A stretch of 64,000 nt of DNA from Platynereis dumerilii (taxonomy: Eukaryota; Annelida; Polychaeta; Phyllodocida; Nereididae): contig JAPTHN010000005.1 in NCBI GenBank assembly GCA_026936325.1, positions 56,535,514-56,599,513 of the forward strand, read 5' to 3'. The notes under the pieces are model-generated. The model was not told where the DNA came from, searched no databases, and was given only the letters and a program-made list of their open reading frames with translations. This document shows, piece after piece, positions 47,891 to 62,467 of the stretch. Numbering within the stretch: position 1 is the first letter of the stretch; every line of letters starts with the position of its first letter. The translations under genes were made by a program, and so were the position numbers.

Positions 47891-48395
47891 AAGCAAGTAA
47901 ATCTTAACCTATGCACATAACCTGTTGAAAGTTTTGTGCAGAACTTGACTAGTCAGATCAACACTAATTTCAAGAGCAGTTGGAAAACCCTTGTGAGATA
48001 AGTGGCTCTTTGGAGGCTGTGTTCTTCTGAAACACTAACAAAATGTCCTTTCATTGTTCCAAAGTAGGGTTACACGTACATAACACGACAGATTTTCAGT
48101 CTTAGTCATTATATCACGTCAGAGGATCCAATGATACTAGGTCCCTAAAGTGCTTCTTGTACACATTGTATTTAAACGAGGGATAATCATCTTGTAAATT
48201 TAAATTATTAGCGTGGAATATGGAACAAGTAAGGGCATATTGTTATATGTGTCATAATTACACAATTTCCAATGCCACAAAGGGGTTCGGTGGAGCAGTT
48301 GCCAGTTGGGAAACAAAGGAGAATTGTTGCATCCCATTTGCCAATAAAGCATTGGTTTGAGCATTGTACTCAAATTCGTTTTTAAAGAGTTTGCA

Positions 48396-49830
48396 ATTCA
48401 ACTGCAACATCAGTCAACTCTTTCTCTCAATACGATATTTTTGTAAAAGCCTCGAAGCACAAATGGTGAGCTAAATAAATATTACAATTCTCTGAGGTCA
48501 CTTACATTTGTGAAAATTTTCAGTTGGTATAAAGAGAGGTATCATTTATGAGAAAATTGTAAGAGGAGACAATAGGCTTCCCGATTTGATTTATCGTTCA
48601 GTGCACTCCTCTTCCCTGTGATCCACTATCACCTCACGATTGATAACTTCTGACAATCTCAAATTTAAGCTTCTAACACCACATTGATTTTTGTAATTGT
48701 CTATGACAAGTGCACTCAAGTTTCGGTCACCCAAAGATATAGCATTTATTGATAATTTCTCAGCTGTAATGTTCAAACACCATCATTTATTAGTGTTTTT
48801 AAAAGGGACAATTCAATCAAAAGAAATGACAATTCTGAGACATTCGATGTAAATGAATCAGATTATTATGGGAACTGTGGGAGTGGATCATAGGCCAAGA
48901 ACTGAATGAGATTACACACAAAATGGAAAGTGATTTTTGAAATACTTCACTATCAGATGATTAAGTGGTAACAAAAAAATAAACTGTATTCTAATTAAAC
49001 TTGAGAGATTCAAAAATCTTTTCGAGAAGATATTCAATTTGTCAGATCAATGAAATCATTTGACAAATGATGAGGGCTTTGTGTTCTGTATCTGATCAAG
49101 ACTGAATGCTACAGAAGGACACAGCTTCAGGTGAAGCTGTGGTGATTGAAACAGTGAAGATGGAATTTGCTCTTTCGATCTCCTGAATATATTAAAACAA
49201 TTCTTGACCCAAATAAGGCTTTTGTGCTGCCTTATTTTCTCTGTCGAAAAATAATTTTCACTTCAACAAGCTGCATTAGTGTTATAACCTGAAGCACTAT
49301 AGAAATCGATGGTATCATTGTGACTCATCATTATCACAATTACATGGAAATTAATAAAATTGGCCCTCTGTTGCAACATAACAAATACATATATAATATC
49401 CAATAAAAAATTCTATGAATGACAGGCCTACATTTGCCCTATGCATATTTGTCATGCAAAATACATTTTGTTTTTATACATAACAACAAAAGTTTTGGAT
49501 ATCTATTCGGATGGCCATTTCGCCAACTTCAAAACTCACTATGTACTGCATGCCATACATCCCCTTCTTATTTCTGTACTGTGTTTGACTTCATTTAGCC
49601 TCTAACTCTGTTGGCAAGTCAGATTGGATGCCTCATGGTAAAGTGATGAATTACCGTCCACAACAAAGCAATATCTGAAATGCCCGAGTTATTTTCAAAG
49701 TCACAGATCACCAAATGGGACTATCATTCAATTTGACAGAAAGTGCTGTCTGCGGTAACATTTTTCTTCAATGGGGCCACATGGTGAAGTAACAATTACC
49801 AGCTTCAGAGCTAGCAAACATAATATACAG
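48396..49830 (+). repeat. Duplicated block, copy 2
   Basis: The first part (to 49215) matches 46850-47890. The second (49485-49795, 'gcctctaactctgttggcaa') matches 51825-52115. The short minus-strand frame at 48591-48776 is not open in the sister copy. Confidence 0.8.
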
Positions 49831-50429
49831 CATCAAAAATTTGCTTATATCAGGATTTTGATAGACAATGTACTGATGAAATTTTTTTTCTTACAAATTT
49901 TAGATCAGCTATACATAATTACAGTCGATCCAAACTGAGGAGCCGTTTTATGATGGTTGTACTGTATTCCTTCTATTGAGAACCTTCAAGGTATTCGGAT
50001 CTTGGCAAAAAGACCAAGAACAAGGTCACAACTCATGCCCAAACATCAGACTATGATAGAATAACTCAACCCTTAAACCATCTTCACAATGTCAAGGTGC
50101 CGCTACTGCTTGAGCAAAGCGCTCAGGGAACTTAGCCGACAGGAGAATGGGTCAAACACATTTAAACTTGTTTCCAGAACAAGTGCTGCACCTTCTGGGT
50201 GATGGTATGGGGAAGTAGTAAATTTGCATAGCGACAAACCAAGAACCATTGCTGACTTGCAAAGGACATATAGCATCTGGATTAATTTATATTTAATTCA
50301 AACTAATGCCAGTTTTGACACCATGGTTATTATGTAACATTATTAAAATGGCACAGTTAATTAGTTGGAAGGCCTTATGATAAGATGCACCTCCACCCTA
50401 TGGGTAACACTAGCATAAGAAAATGTTAT
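49831..50429. other. Gene-free stretch
   Basis: AT-rich with no supported gene or repeat. Confidence 0.5.
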
Positions 50430-50615
50430 TAGAGGTAATTAGGGGGAAAGGAGGGGGCATTTGGGGAAAGTAGGATGTTATGTGGGGTAAGTTGGGGCAA
50501 AAGGGGGAAGCAGGGGGTAAGCGGGAGCAAGCAGGGGTTAACGGGGGCTAGAAAGAAGCAAGTGGGGGTAAGCAGGAGCAAGTGGGGGTAAGTGGGGAAG
50601 CAGGGGGCAAAACGG
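50430..50615 (+). repeat. G-rich purine minisatellite
   Basis: Imperfect units such as 'gcaagtgggggtaagc' and 'aagcagggggtaagcgggag' repeat for about 185 bp. There are many runs of four to six G's on this strand, at spacing that would allow G-quadruplexes. The minus-strand frame across it is an artefact of composition. Confidence 0.9.
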
Positions 50616-50973
50616 GATTATAACTGGTAACTATTATTACAGGAATAACAAAAGGTAGCTGGGGATGTATCCTGTTATATGGCCTGTTGGGGTACACATA
50701 GATCTGTATACTGACTGATATACCTGAAATTGTTGAGCAGGTATTTGTTTTGTTAAGATGACGCAAACTTATAGTAATGTATACCAGCATATACGGCTAG
50801 ATTTTGCAAACCTTCGCATGTGGCTTGGGTTTTATTTAATTGGGAACAGAGGTTTAATTCAAAAATGACATAATTGTACTTCTATCCAAAACATAACTAT
50901 AAGGGGATTAAGAAAATGGGATTGAGTAGCAAAGATTAATTTTATGCATTGAAGTCCGCCTGGCGTCCGCCTG

Positions 50974-51045
50974 GTAGATAGATAGAAAGATAGATAGAAA
51001 GATAGATAGATAGATAGGTGGATTGGTAGATAGAAAGGTATACAT

Positions 51046-51077
<32 letters not shown>

Positions 51078-51079
51078 GT
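50974..51079 (+). repeat. GATA/TAGA microsatellite
   Basis: TAGA/GATA repeats with a few variant units (gaaa, ggtg). Confidence 0.97.
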
Positions 51080-51169
51080 GTCTATTTTGTGAGGCACCAG
51101 GCTGATTTACATTCTACAGTCAACACAGAAAATCAAAGCGTGCAAATAATTTCTGTGTTGACAGTATCA

Positions 51170-52160
51170 TGCATTGCATCCCTTTCGATATCAGAATGAA
51201 ATGAGTTGGACTGTAATCTTAGTGTGACGTAGAATCTGAAATAGCATCTTTGAAGCATTAAAATGAACTGAAGATCAACCAGTTTGGACAAATCTTTAGG
51301 AAACGACACAATGACAACTTTAAAAGAGATGATTTAATCTAAGGAAATGACAATTCATAGACACTAGAAGCAGATGAAGAATCAGATTATTTTGGGGACT
51401 GTGGGGGTAGTTGAAGAATGGAATGAGATTGTCTGACAAAATGGAGAGTGATTTGAAATCCCCTTCCCCTTTCTAAGACGATTGTGTGATAACAAAGAAA
51501 ACTGCTCACAGATTAAATTTGACTACAACTTCAGAATAAATGAACAGCGTCATTTCGGCATTTGCGAGTCCATTTGGGCATCGCTTTGGCATTTTTGGGC
51601 CATTTGTTTTTTTTAAAATATTATTTACATCTTTGTGGTCTGGGGTGGGGGCAGGCCTACCTGGATCCGCCACTGAAATTTACTATGTTGTGATGTGTTC
51701 TTTGCAATTGGAACATAATATGTATTTTGCGTACTGATTTATATGACCAGACTTACAGTGATTGATGACTTATTCTGTCATTCATTATTAGTTTCTTTAC
51801 GTATTCACAGCAACAGTAAAATGAATCCTCAAGTCTTGGACATCTATTTGGAAGGCAATTTTTCCAACTTTCAAACTCTGTTCTGCCTGCCATACATTCC
51901 CTTCTTACTTCTGTACTATGACGTAATTTAGCCTCTAACTCTGTTGGCAAGTCAGATTGGCTGCCTCGTGGTGAAGTGATGAATTACCCTCCGCAACAAA
52001 GCAATATCCGAAATGCCCCAGGTTATTTTCGAAGTCACAGATCACCAAATGGGACTATCCTTCAATTTGACAGAAACTGCTGTATGGAGTGACATTTCAT
52101 TTCAACTGGGCTGCATGGTGAAAGTATCCCTGATAGCTGGCCTAAAACATGCTGCATATA
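51170..52160 (+). repeat. Duplicated block, copy 3
   Basis: The first part (51195-51470) resembles 47350-47600 and the second (51825-52115) resembles 49485-49795. The plus-strand frame 51743-51931 is not open in the sister copy near 49480. Confidence 0.7.
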
Positions 52161-55100
52161 TATCATGTTAAAAATCCACAGTTTACAGACATTTAAAACT
52201 AAACGTATACGGTGCAGATTTTTGTTAATATTCACATTCTTTTGCCAAATTGTTTTTTGCTTTTCTTTGTAGACATGTCTAGTCTAGAGGTTTCTTTGAC
52301 TGGAAGACTGACTAAACTATGATAGACATGTTATCAAAATGTACAAAAATAGAACAAAAGTCAAAAGGTCGGTGTATTAAGTTTTCGCATTTGCTGAAGT
52401 AGCAAATTACAAGAAGCGCGAAGTGATGCTAAGATTTGGGATTGTCATATTTATAATCTAAGAGCCATAGAATTTTGAAAAATAGTAGCTGAATGATGGA
52501 CCACTAATGTTTGGACACAATCACTTCAAAAATAACTTTTGTATGGCCTTTCCACTTGCAAAGTTGATTTTGCATAATTTTGTCAGATACCAAAATATTT
52601 GATTATGTGGCATAACTCAATTTTGCCTGAACGAAACATGATGAAAGTCACATAGAAAATTTCTCATCCCAATCCAATGATTATGTTAAATTGATACAAT
52701 GATATGCCCAAATGTTTTTGTGCTACTGTGAAATAACCTGCTTGGGTAATTTCATCAGATGCAATGTAGGGCCTACATGAAAATTGAGCAGGGGTTCGTG
52801 TAAACCTGATATTATAAAATTGAAAGTAACCATTTTTTGCAAAAATAAAAATCAGAGAATGAGAATTTTTTTATAAAGTTGTTCTTCCTTAATATGGTTA
52901 ATTGGAGGACAGACGGTGGTGGATTTAGGAGAGAGTTTATACTCTCCAGATCACCGAGATGAATAGTGACATTTTGAAGTGTAATCAGCAGATGATGTAC
53001 TGCACGGAGGGCCCTCAAATGGGATTCAGTTCTCAGGTGAGGAATTCTAGACCAACTGCACAATAGTGAACATTCATTTTGGATAAGAAAATGTTCTTTT
53101 AAAGCTGACTACAGACAAGTGACTCAACAAAGTCTGTGCATGGTCGTAGGCCTATTTCATTTGGTGTTTGTATCCATTTGGTTTCATTACATTGTACTGT
53201 TTATATGATTGATTTACATGAATGTCTTACTCATTGAGTTCTGCTGTATTGCTTTATATGTGTTTATATAATGATTCACATTGCATTGCTATTGTTCTTG
53301 ATTAAATGTCCACAAACTGATTTAGGAGTTTGTTGTTTTTCACAGGCTTTGCAGTTTTCATATAACAGGTCAGAATTTCACAGTTACATGGTGACAATGA
53401 CAGTTTGGGACTGGGGACATAATCCCGTTAAGTAAATCCAGTCATTTTCAATTTCTGTGTCTATCAAGTCAGTTGGTATTTGCCAAAACATGTCTAGAAT
53501 TTTACCATGACTCAAGGTATGTCAAATAATAATTTTTTTTATTACTTCATTAGCTTGTTGGCAAAATATGGTAATGCACCAGATCATTTATTTCATTTTT
53601 ATTTATAATTATACAAGTCTTCGTTTTAATTCATCTTTGGCATCTCTTTACGTTCTTTGACATTGACATAACCAGGATATGTAGTGAATAAATAACCAGT
53701 ACTATTTTTAATTTACAAATTTTATGTCACTATTCAAGTAAATGTATTTATACTGTTTAGATGTATTATGCACTTGTATAAAATTCCTTTGCACCAGCTG
53801 AGTGTATCACTATTGTGGTGACCAATGAATGATCTGTATATGATTAATATGGATACCGTTTTTTAAATAATTGCAGGTGATATAACACATTGGAATAATA
53901 TACCAAATCGAAAATAACCCGATGGTTTGGCATCATAACATAATCGGAACCGAGGACGTAAAATGATAAGGTACAACATCTATGCAGTCAGTGGTCGTTC
54001 GAAGTTGTCAGTCTTTTGCAGGAATGAACCTTGACCAAACTATGCTGCAATTTACTACTATACAGAGAAAGAAGCAACAGGATAAGAAAGGTCAGTAATA
54101 AAGTTATATCACATTATTATCAAAGGGAGGCTGAATTCACTAGATAATTGCAGAATTACATGCATCCATCTTGGTGGCGTCATTTTGTGTTCTATTGTCT
54201 GGATGACTCTTTTGGTCTCTTTGACTTTTGCCATTATTTTTGGCCTACTAATCAGCTACCATTCCAGGAAGATCTCTATGTTTGATGTCAGCATGCAACA
54301 GGAGAACTTCATACTAGTGTGATGGAACTATAGCAGAATATAAAGGAATAGTCCGACTGCCTCTGTTTTACTGATTACATGTGTGTAGGAAACACGAGAA
54401 TACATGTACCTTCTGTTTTATAAATATGTTGGACATTACAATTCCCAATTACATTTTTGCTACATGACACTATGCTTAAGTTTCCATTCAACATTATAAA
54501 TGTTATGCCCCAGTAATGAATGTTATTATGCTGTGATGTGATGTTTAAAAAAAAGAAGGTTGCTTGTGACAAAGTCTCGCCACAGTGTCTATTAGCAAAA
54601 ATGTATTTTTCAATAGACCAAATAGTGGTAGATAGTGATATTTGGAATATCCAAATAGCACTACGTACCACTATTTGGATATTTTGGAAAAAGTTAAATA
54701 TTCCCAAAATACTCTTTGAGATGCTATTTGAACACTGTTTGGATTTGCCCATATTTCCAACCAAATAGCTTCTTCAGAAAAGCATACAAAGTATGACAAC
54801 ATTTTTGACATAGTGCTAGAACTATTTGAAAATTACAGTAGATGATGTTATATAGTCGCACTTCTAGGATGTTTTGTGAGGGATATTGCATGGCAAAGCA
54901 TAGTTAGGGGAGAAGATACTCCGACAAAGACCTATTTGAGTGTCATCCAAAAAGTGTGTCCGATTGAATGGGCATGCACAACTTTCGGTTGTAACCATGG
55001 TTATTGTCAAGTACATCGCCAAGAAATTGTAGGTTAGCCTTCTACATTGACTAGTTATTACATGTTATGTTGAACCAATGTAGTTAGAAATATGCATGTT

Positions 55101-56284
55101 CCTGTTAATGACAGAACAGGGCTTAAAAATGTTACTGCCGGAAACTATGTCGATTCAAAGGGTTTCATATCAATCCAATATTTTCCCAAAGTCATTTAGA
55201 ATAATGCAGAATATGTTCTTTTCATTATAAATACAAACGCTTAGCAGAAAGATGCCATGAAAATATCACCCTAGATCTATATTAACTTAGAGGGCTTCAC
55301 TTTAATTTGCTATTTCCACTATTCTTTTGGAATGTTAGAGAATATATTGTTTTCTCTGTGAATAAAATGGTTTTACAGAAAGACACACCTGCTACACTTA
55401 TATTATTTTTCTGGTTGCGCCATGTGCATACAAATTATCCATAATTGTGTTGATATCACTGCATATTATGCCCTCATGGGCCAGCAACTGCATCCAAAAT
55501 ATGGTTATTGTGTGATAACCACATTTTAGGATTGTATATGTGTCCCAAGGACTTGCTATGTATACAAATATTTGCCCGTTAATGCGAATCATCAGCATAT
55601 TAGTGACAAGCACACTTTATAGGACAATGGCTGTGTTTACTGATATTCACTGAATTGCATTGGGCACTGCTGTGCATGTAAATAATGGAAGCCTTGCTGT
55701 TGATCCTATGTTAGAAAACATTTGTTTTTGTATGTCAGTTTTGCATTCGACACCTTTGTCAGCAAATCACCATCGTGTATTTCACGGCAATCCCATATTC
55801 CTTGTTGTCCACTTATCATCTCATGTTTGACTGTTTGAATGTTTGTCTCATGGTATAAGCCGGTTATTCACCATGGGATCGGGAATATGTGTTTATCCCA
55901 ACTTGGGCTAAATCCCTTGGGTGATAAATCACATATTTCATCTCCAATTGTGCATAACCTATACTTACATATAGACCTACAGGAGGGCAGCCGGTCAAAT
56001 GTGTAGAGAGCTTGTTGTTGTCCACCCAAGATGTGGGTTGCAAGAATGGTAATCTAATCTGATTCAGTTGCATGAACAAAGGGTTTGTCTATAATGCTTG
56101 CAAACTCAATTGAAGTCAACCCAGAATAGCATGTGCTCACACATCTTCCCTTTGCTGCTCTGGATTAAATGGTTGGTCATTAACAATGGAGCCAATGATC
56201 TCAGAACCATTCTTTACACGTTTGTCTATCTCTCTCTACAGCTTTGAAAAAAGTCTTACACCCACCATTGGACAGACAAAACAT
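52161..56284. other. Long gene-free stretch
   Basis: About 4 kb of AT-rich sequence in which I see no supported gene, RNA or element. The frames at 52812-53063 and 54375-54764 lack any recognisable feature. A small hairpin lies at 54648-54686. Confidence 0.5.
54648..54686. repeat. Hairpin AATATCCAAATAG / CTATTTGGATATT
   Basis: 13-bp arms around a 13-bp centre. 'ccaaatag' words recur nearby at about 54619 and 54761. It may be a tiny MITE or an RNA hairpin. There is no further support. Confidence 0.6.
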
Positions 56285-57900
56285 ATACAGTTGTGCGAAA
56301 ATCTAATTTTGATTGATAGGCTAATTGATCAATAATCATACAGTCAGAATTTGATATGAACATCTTAAAAAGTTAGTACGCATTTCCAGAAGATTGAAAA
56401 TTCATGTTATCACTGCTGGCTTCAAAGTTATCAAATTTATCACTATTATATTACAACTTAATTTTACAATGTTGGCAATTAGTTGTTGTCGTGTTGGCAA
56501 TGAGTTGTTGTCATGTTAACTTCATGGTTAAAAAGTGTGATTAATTTCAGAAAGAAATACATGAGATTGAGTTGTTGCTTTTCCACAAAGAAAGCAATGA
56601 TGAACAAGTATTGATCAAGGGTACTAGTGATGGATAGGGGATTACTTAACACAGATGGAGAAAAAGAAGATAAAAAGGATCGATCACAGATATCTCATGA
56701 ATTTTAAAGCAGCCTTCTCCCATACACTGTAAAACCAGCTACTACTTTTGTGTACAAAAATTGTCATTTTGCAGTAAATGATCAGAGATTTTGAAAAAGT
56801 TAGTTTTAATTACTATGTGGGGGAGAAGGATTCATTTGATTCTCCATGTGACCACTGTCATCTATAGCGCTCTTTATAGTAAAGTGAATTATAATGTCTG
56901 CTTTGCTTATATATCTTGTTCTTCCATATCTGTCACGCCTAATCATATCTTGCCATTGACTCTTGTCATCCACTGATGTACTTAAAATCCTCAATCAAGT
57001 AAAACAGTGAAAAATAGATAAGTCATGTTATTTATGTGATGGACACTTTTAAAATATTCCTATTTCTCAATCAAAATTAAAATCTTGAAAGTTGACATCA
57101 TTTTTGAAAGCTCAGATGTAAAAAACCTCTTGTTGCATTACCTGCATTGCTGATTAGTTGTGTTTTACACAACCAGTTCCATATAAATAATTTAAAACCC
57201 ATCTGTTGGTAACACAGTCTGTGTCTCTCTAGCAATCATTGTGCTGCCCTGTACTGCTCCCTTGCTCGCTATTTGGCTTGCCCAGAGGTTGTCTCATCTA
57301 ACTCTTATCGACCATTGCTTAGCATTGATTGCACATTCAACATCCTGTGACAGGCACAGAACACTTTGCTCAGTCCTGCCATTCCAGCAGTTAAAGTTAG
57401 GGAGATTTATGCATCAACCACGGTGTTGTGCCAATGTGGCTTGCATGGACTAATGGCAGACAATCATTGTGGTAGGATTGCCATTGCATTGACAAACAAA
57501 CGTAACCAACAATATAAATATATTTGCAAACATAATTGTGTGCTACTAATTTTTACAAATAAATTGTAATTATATTGCCTCAATACTAGCAATTGGAAGT
57601 CAACGTTTACAATACGAAACTCTTCAGCAAATTGTATCTATTAGTTAAGTCATACCCATTAGACCCTACACCCAACAACCGCCTACCCATGAAGCCCGTT
57701 GTTGTAGTCAACAGAATATTCTCCTGCGGGCAAATAACCTCTGTTGAGTTTAATTGCAGCACGAAAGAGAATAAAGGAAATAATTTCCTTGTTTCTGAAT
57801 TATTAACCACTTTTGGATTTCTACAGTCTTTTGTGAATGCTACTGTCATAACAGTTATATTTCTCTTGTGATACTGAAAAAATAAACTGAAATTAGAAAT
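56285..57900 (+). repeat. Direct duplication, copy 1 (with 62468-64000)
   Basis: Collinear with 62468-64000 from 'tgcgaaaatctaattttga' to past 'tttctacagtctt'. Long identical stretches occur at about 56525-56670 and 57240-57540. In the second stretch the plus frame of copy 1 (57241-57453) is shifted by a small length change in copy 2, so it is unlikely to code. Confidence 0.92.
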
Positions 57901-58514
57901 GCGCTTTGATGTTAAATTATCTTTTTGTTGACTTCATGACTTCTGACAGAGGCTTTCGTTTACAGTTTTATATTGATATTTTGTCTGCCTTTGTTTACTT
58001 TGACATTTTGTCTTTTGACATTTACTTTCCAACAAACAAGAGCTTTGTACTTTCATTACAGACAACAACATTTCGCAAACCAGGTTTTATAGGAAGGTGT
58101 TATGTATTGAAAAATAAAGAAGAATTGGAAAAAACACAAACTTTAGAATTATCTAGAAAATTGAATTGTTAAGTCAAACCTGCTCTAACAGTGATATCTT
58201 TCATGGATTCTCCTTTTGAATAGTTATAAATATAATGCATGGAGATGAAATTAAATAACATCAATATCTAATTAATCTGTAAGATTCCTTTTTCTCTTGT
58301 CTCATTAGCAGATGATCACTGGCACTTCATAATTCACCAACGATATGTGGTTAATTATCAATCAATTACATATATATTCTTCTTTGTAATTAGTAAGGAT
58401 GGTAGTCTTGGTAAAACACAGGCCAGCTTGATATACATATTGTGGTTCTCTGACCTCTGAATAATTAGAAAATAAAAACTCACACAAAGTGGGCTTAGAA
58501 CTTCATTAGCACTA

Positions 58515-58695
58515 TCTGATGACATCATTCCATGTTGGAAACTCTATCAAACTTTATAATAGAACATTACCAAGGGAACGTGGGATGCCAAAATCATTAG
58601 CTTTCCTGACCGTGTCTCCTATATCATCTTTTTCCTCCAAAATATGTGATGCTCTTAATGCATTGCCTGACCTACTTGTCGACAGCATCAAGCTG
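58515..58695 (+). repeat. Diverged duplicate of 60180-60365
   Basis: Shared phrases include 'aactc.atcaaact.ataata', 'gcctgacc.cgtctc.tatatcat' and 'aatat.tgatgc'. Gaps break every frame between the copies. Confidence 0.65.
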
Positions 58696-60179
58696 CAAAG
58701 CACATATATCTCTTTATGCAACATCCAAAGCTGAATCACAATAGAAATAGGTTTTAAATTTGCTTCAAATCCAATGACTCCTGATGGTTCTGAGAAAGTC
58801 GAACTCAGCAAGGTAACAATTTAATCATTATCGCTTTTAATTTCATTGTGGCCTTGGGTTAACTTTAATGCTGTCAAACTACACCTTTTGTGCTATTAGC
58901 AGACATCAAATTGATATTACAGATTGTGCCAGAGATTTGTTTTACCTTGAAAGTCTTGAAACATCATGTTGCTTTCAATATTTAGTTTGATTAATTGTCA
59001 GACAAAAGAACTAAGAAAGCTTCTCAAAAATGGTTGAAGAACATCACAGTGGCTTGTTAGTTGTACTTGTAAATTCTGATGGATTCATACTCCCATATTG
59101 TAACTAGACAAATCATGAAAAAACTAATGTGACATGACTGAGAGAAGAGTGGAAGGAGAATGATTTCCATCACCTTGTCTGTCTCGGATTCTGCATGGAA
59201 TGGGTCTGTGTTATTTCATACACATCATCTAAAAGATAAAAGAGAGAATAACTAAAAAGAATTCAAAAGATTGTCAATTGAATTTGATTTAAGGTATATC
59301 TTGTTTTAAGCAGCATCCCGACCTTGCTTTTCCTAATTTCAAGATAATCTATTTTAATGCTTCTGAATAATCATCTTTCCATGAAAATAAACTGTGCCAG
59401 CAAAATATGATGCTTTGTACAGTGTAACATTGACCACAACTTAGTTCTGTGTGATGTCATGGTACATAGTGAATCTTCCCATTGGAAAATGCTGAAGCAA
59501 TCAGCCATGTATATTCTTACAATGTCCTTCAGAATCTACAGGATGATAAGCCTTGAATGCTTGAATAGATTTTGTGCAACTTCTCTTCCTTATTCAATCG
59601 TAATGTTAAACATTTGATATATTTCATCTCTCCCATACTAGTGCCAAATAGCATTCTTTATATTTATAACACAATTCATTGATGAGCATAATTCACATAC
59701 ATCAAGATAATAATTTATTGAACAGTTTTCAATAGATAACAATTTTTGATCTGTTTATATGATGCACTTTCTATGATGCAATTTAAGTGAAATCCATGTT
59801 AACAAGAGAATTGATTTAAATTTCAGAATGAGCTACTTTTGGAATACTGTCTATCATAAATGCAATAATCTCAGAGAAAAATATTACGGCTTCAGTTGGT
59901 TTATGGCAGTTGTTAGGAGGGCAAAGACGTGGTATTGCAAGGAAATCCAAAGGAATGCAGATGTAATATCTGCTTGCAAAACATATTTAGTTATAATGCA
60001 CATGTATTTGAACAGCTCATAAGCCTCATTAAGGACACATGCATAGAAGCTTTCTATACTCAATGCCTTGAATCTCCGACATTTTATCGATTATGGCATT
60101 CATGCGATATGAAAAGGTGCCCAACACTTTAAAAACATAATTTATTGGGTAATAAAATAGAAAGTAGGCCATCAATTTC

Positions 60180-60365
60180 CTTATATGGGAACATTATTTC
60201 ATGATAGGAACTCAATCAAACTTAATAATAGCACATTATTTAGAGAATGAGGGCTGTCTAAAAACATCAGCTCGCCTGACCACGTCTCTTTTATCATCAT
60301 GTTTTCAAAATATTTGATGCCGTTAATACAGTAACTGAACTAGGCTACATCAATCTACACAACCC
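60180..60365 (+). repeat. Diverged duplicate of 58515-58695
   Basis: The second copy. It is more worn, with no open frame. Confidence 0.65.
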
Positions 60366-62467
60366 TTAACACTGCAATCACTGATTCGCTTAAGGCGTAA
60401 GTCTTTGATGTAAACACTTTAAAACTTAGTATGTCCTGAGCGACCAGTATTTTTATACACGAGAATATTTTTTTTTTTTAAAGAACAAAGAAAAACACAA
60501 ATCTAGTCTTTAAATTTCTGCATGCAGCTTTTCAAGTACAACAATTCCACAAGAGAACCTTATGATCTTTCTTTAAACTTTTAATTATAAAATAAGTTTC
60601 CATAGCACAGCAGTGAAGTCTCAATGGATAGACATTTATCAAATTTGTGACAAGAAGAATGGCTTTTTTAAAAATCTAATCTTAGCTATGTAGTGGTGAT
60701 TGATGTTCCTTAGATTAGATGTGCCCCTACAGGGGTACTTTTCATGAATCACAATTGTGTTTCGCAGCAATCACACCATTTTTTCCCATGCCACAAACGG
60801 TCCATACATTTTCTATAATGTGGATAATTGAACAGTGGATATTTTTGCTAAAAAATAATGACATTAAAATGAAATAGCACATGAGAAGAATTATCATAAG
60901 GTTTGCAAACGACAGACTATAATAATGTCAGTGAGTATCAATTACATCAATTTTGTTTTTTAAAAGATTGCTGATTTATCTCGTATGCTTTCCAGATCGT
61001 TTGTTTAGACTGAGGGAAAACACCACTTAAACGAGAGTACATAGACAGAAATTAAATGGGATGACCGATCTGATTTCTGGGAAATCTAGGATAGCATTAT
61101 ATGACCTTAAACGTTGACTTCTCCCTGACTAGACCACCATAATTTGCAGATGAGTGATTCTCAAAGGAGTCCAGGCCCAGAGGAGCAATATCTTGCCCTA
61201 ATATACTGCTCAGCTGTGAATGTGTCTCTTTTATTAGGCGATAAAGGGTCAGATTCTAGTTCTATTCGACTCCCTTGTGCCATTGACATTAACTAGGAAC
61301 CAATGCCCTGTCTATCGATAGATTATTGCTGTCTTCATTCAAATGCGATAACAGAATATGGAGCTTTACTAAAATTTAATAGATTTTGTTGTAACTCTTG
61401 GTGGAAAGAAAATTTTACATTGGGCTGCTACAGACGTTCTGTTCAGTAAAAGATTGTCACTATCACAGTGTTGTAAAATGGCAATTGCGGCAGTCTGAGC
61501 TGCTGAGCTCAGATGAGGCTGATAATTGTTGAAGACCTAGACGTGACAAAATAGTATTACCTGTGGATTCCACAATAAACCGCTTATGCGTCTGACAGCC
61601 TCATTTGCTGTTACGTACAGAGCATGGTAGAAGCTTGGTGGAAGCATAATGTGTATCTTCTGAGTCTTGTCTTATGTCATGGTATCGAATCATACATGGA
61701 ATGACGCTGCAATTCATCCTATGTTTCATATGACAGGGAGATTAAATGATTTCAAAAGTGGTACAGCACGACCAGCAGTTTGCTTATCAAAGGCATCCTC
61801 AGCAGTTTGTTCGCTAGTGAAATTTGTTGTATATTTTTATAACTGGCAGCTTTGACGGTCTACCTAACTTCATTAACTTGTTCCGCTAAACACAGTGTAT
61901 TATCATTCCAAAAAGCTAATACACTGTAGAAATGCAAGCACACTTTCCAATGGTGTCATGTTTTAAATCCCTCATACTTACCAATTACAAGTTTCGTTTT
62001 AGACCTCTTTTCATCAGAACAACCTGAAATAATCAGCCATTGAGTGTCTTGTCTTTGCTATTAGTCTTAACAATCAATATTTCTCTCTTCAACAATGTCA
62101 GCCATACAAGAAGATTAGCGCTAACAAAATTTCTAAACGAATGTCACTTGTCTGTTAGTTGATTTGGTGATAAGGTCAATATTAGCCAATATTAGCCACG
62201 CATGGCATGGCTTGCTTCATTGACTTAGTGCAACAATGCAAACATATCCGTGTGACTGTGTAAATTCCTTCCCATTGATGAATAAACAGCCAATTCCCTG
62301 AGCAAAATTTACCAAAGAAGGAGGCTGGTGTTGGGTCTCATTAAAGAAGTCTTTCATTTTAGATTGAAGAATGCAATGGTTCATGTGTACCAGGTATTGT
62401 CTTACAACTTTCCAAAGTGTATCATCATATATTTTTCATAGGTTGTTAAAAGTACAACATGAAACAT
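60366..62467. other. Gene-free stretch
   Basis: No supported gene or repeat. A small palindrome 'cccctacagggg' lies at about 60724-60735. Confidence 0.5.

Noticed and set aside
54375-54764. 129-codon minus frame
   Set aside because: It crosses a hairpin and 'ccaaatag' repeats, has low-complexity Ile/Asn/Phe composition, and shows no splice or polyA context.
57241-57453. Frame IIVLPCTAPLLAIWLAQRL in the duplicated island
   Set aside because: A small length difference in the copy near 63405-63560 changes the frame, so it is probably not a coding exon.
58519-58811. Opposed frames of 71 and 85 codons
   Set aside because: The diverged duplicate at 60180-60365 has gaps in both frames.
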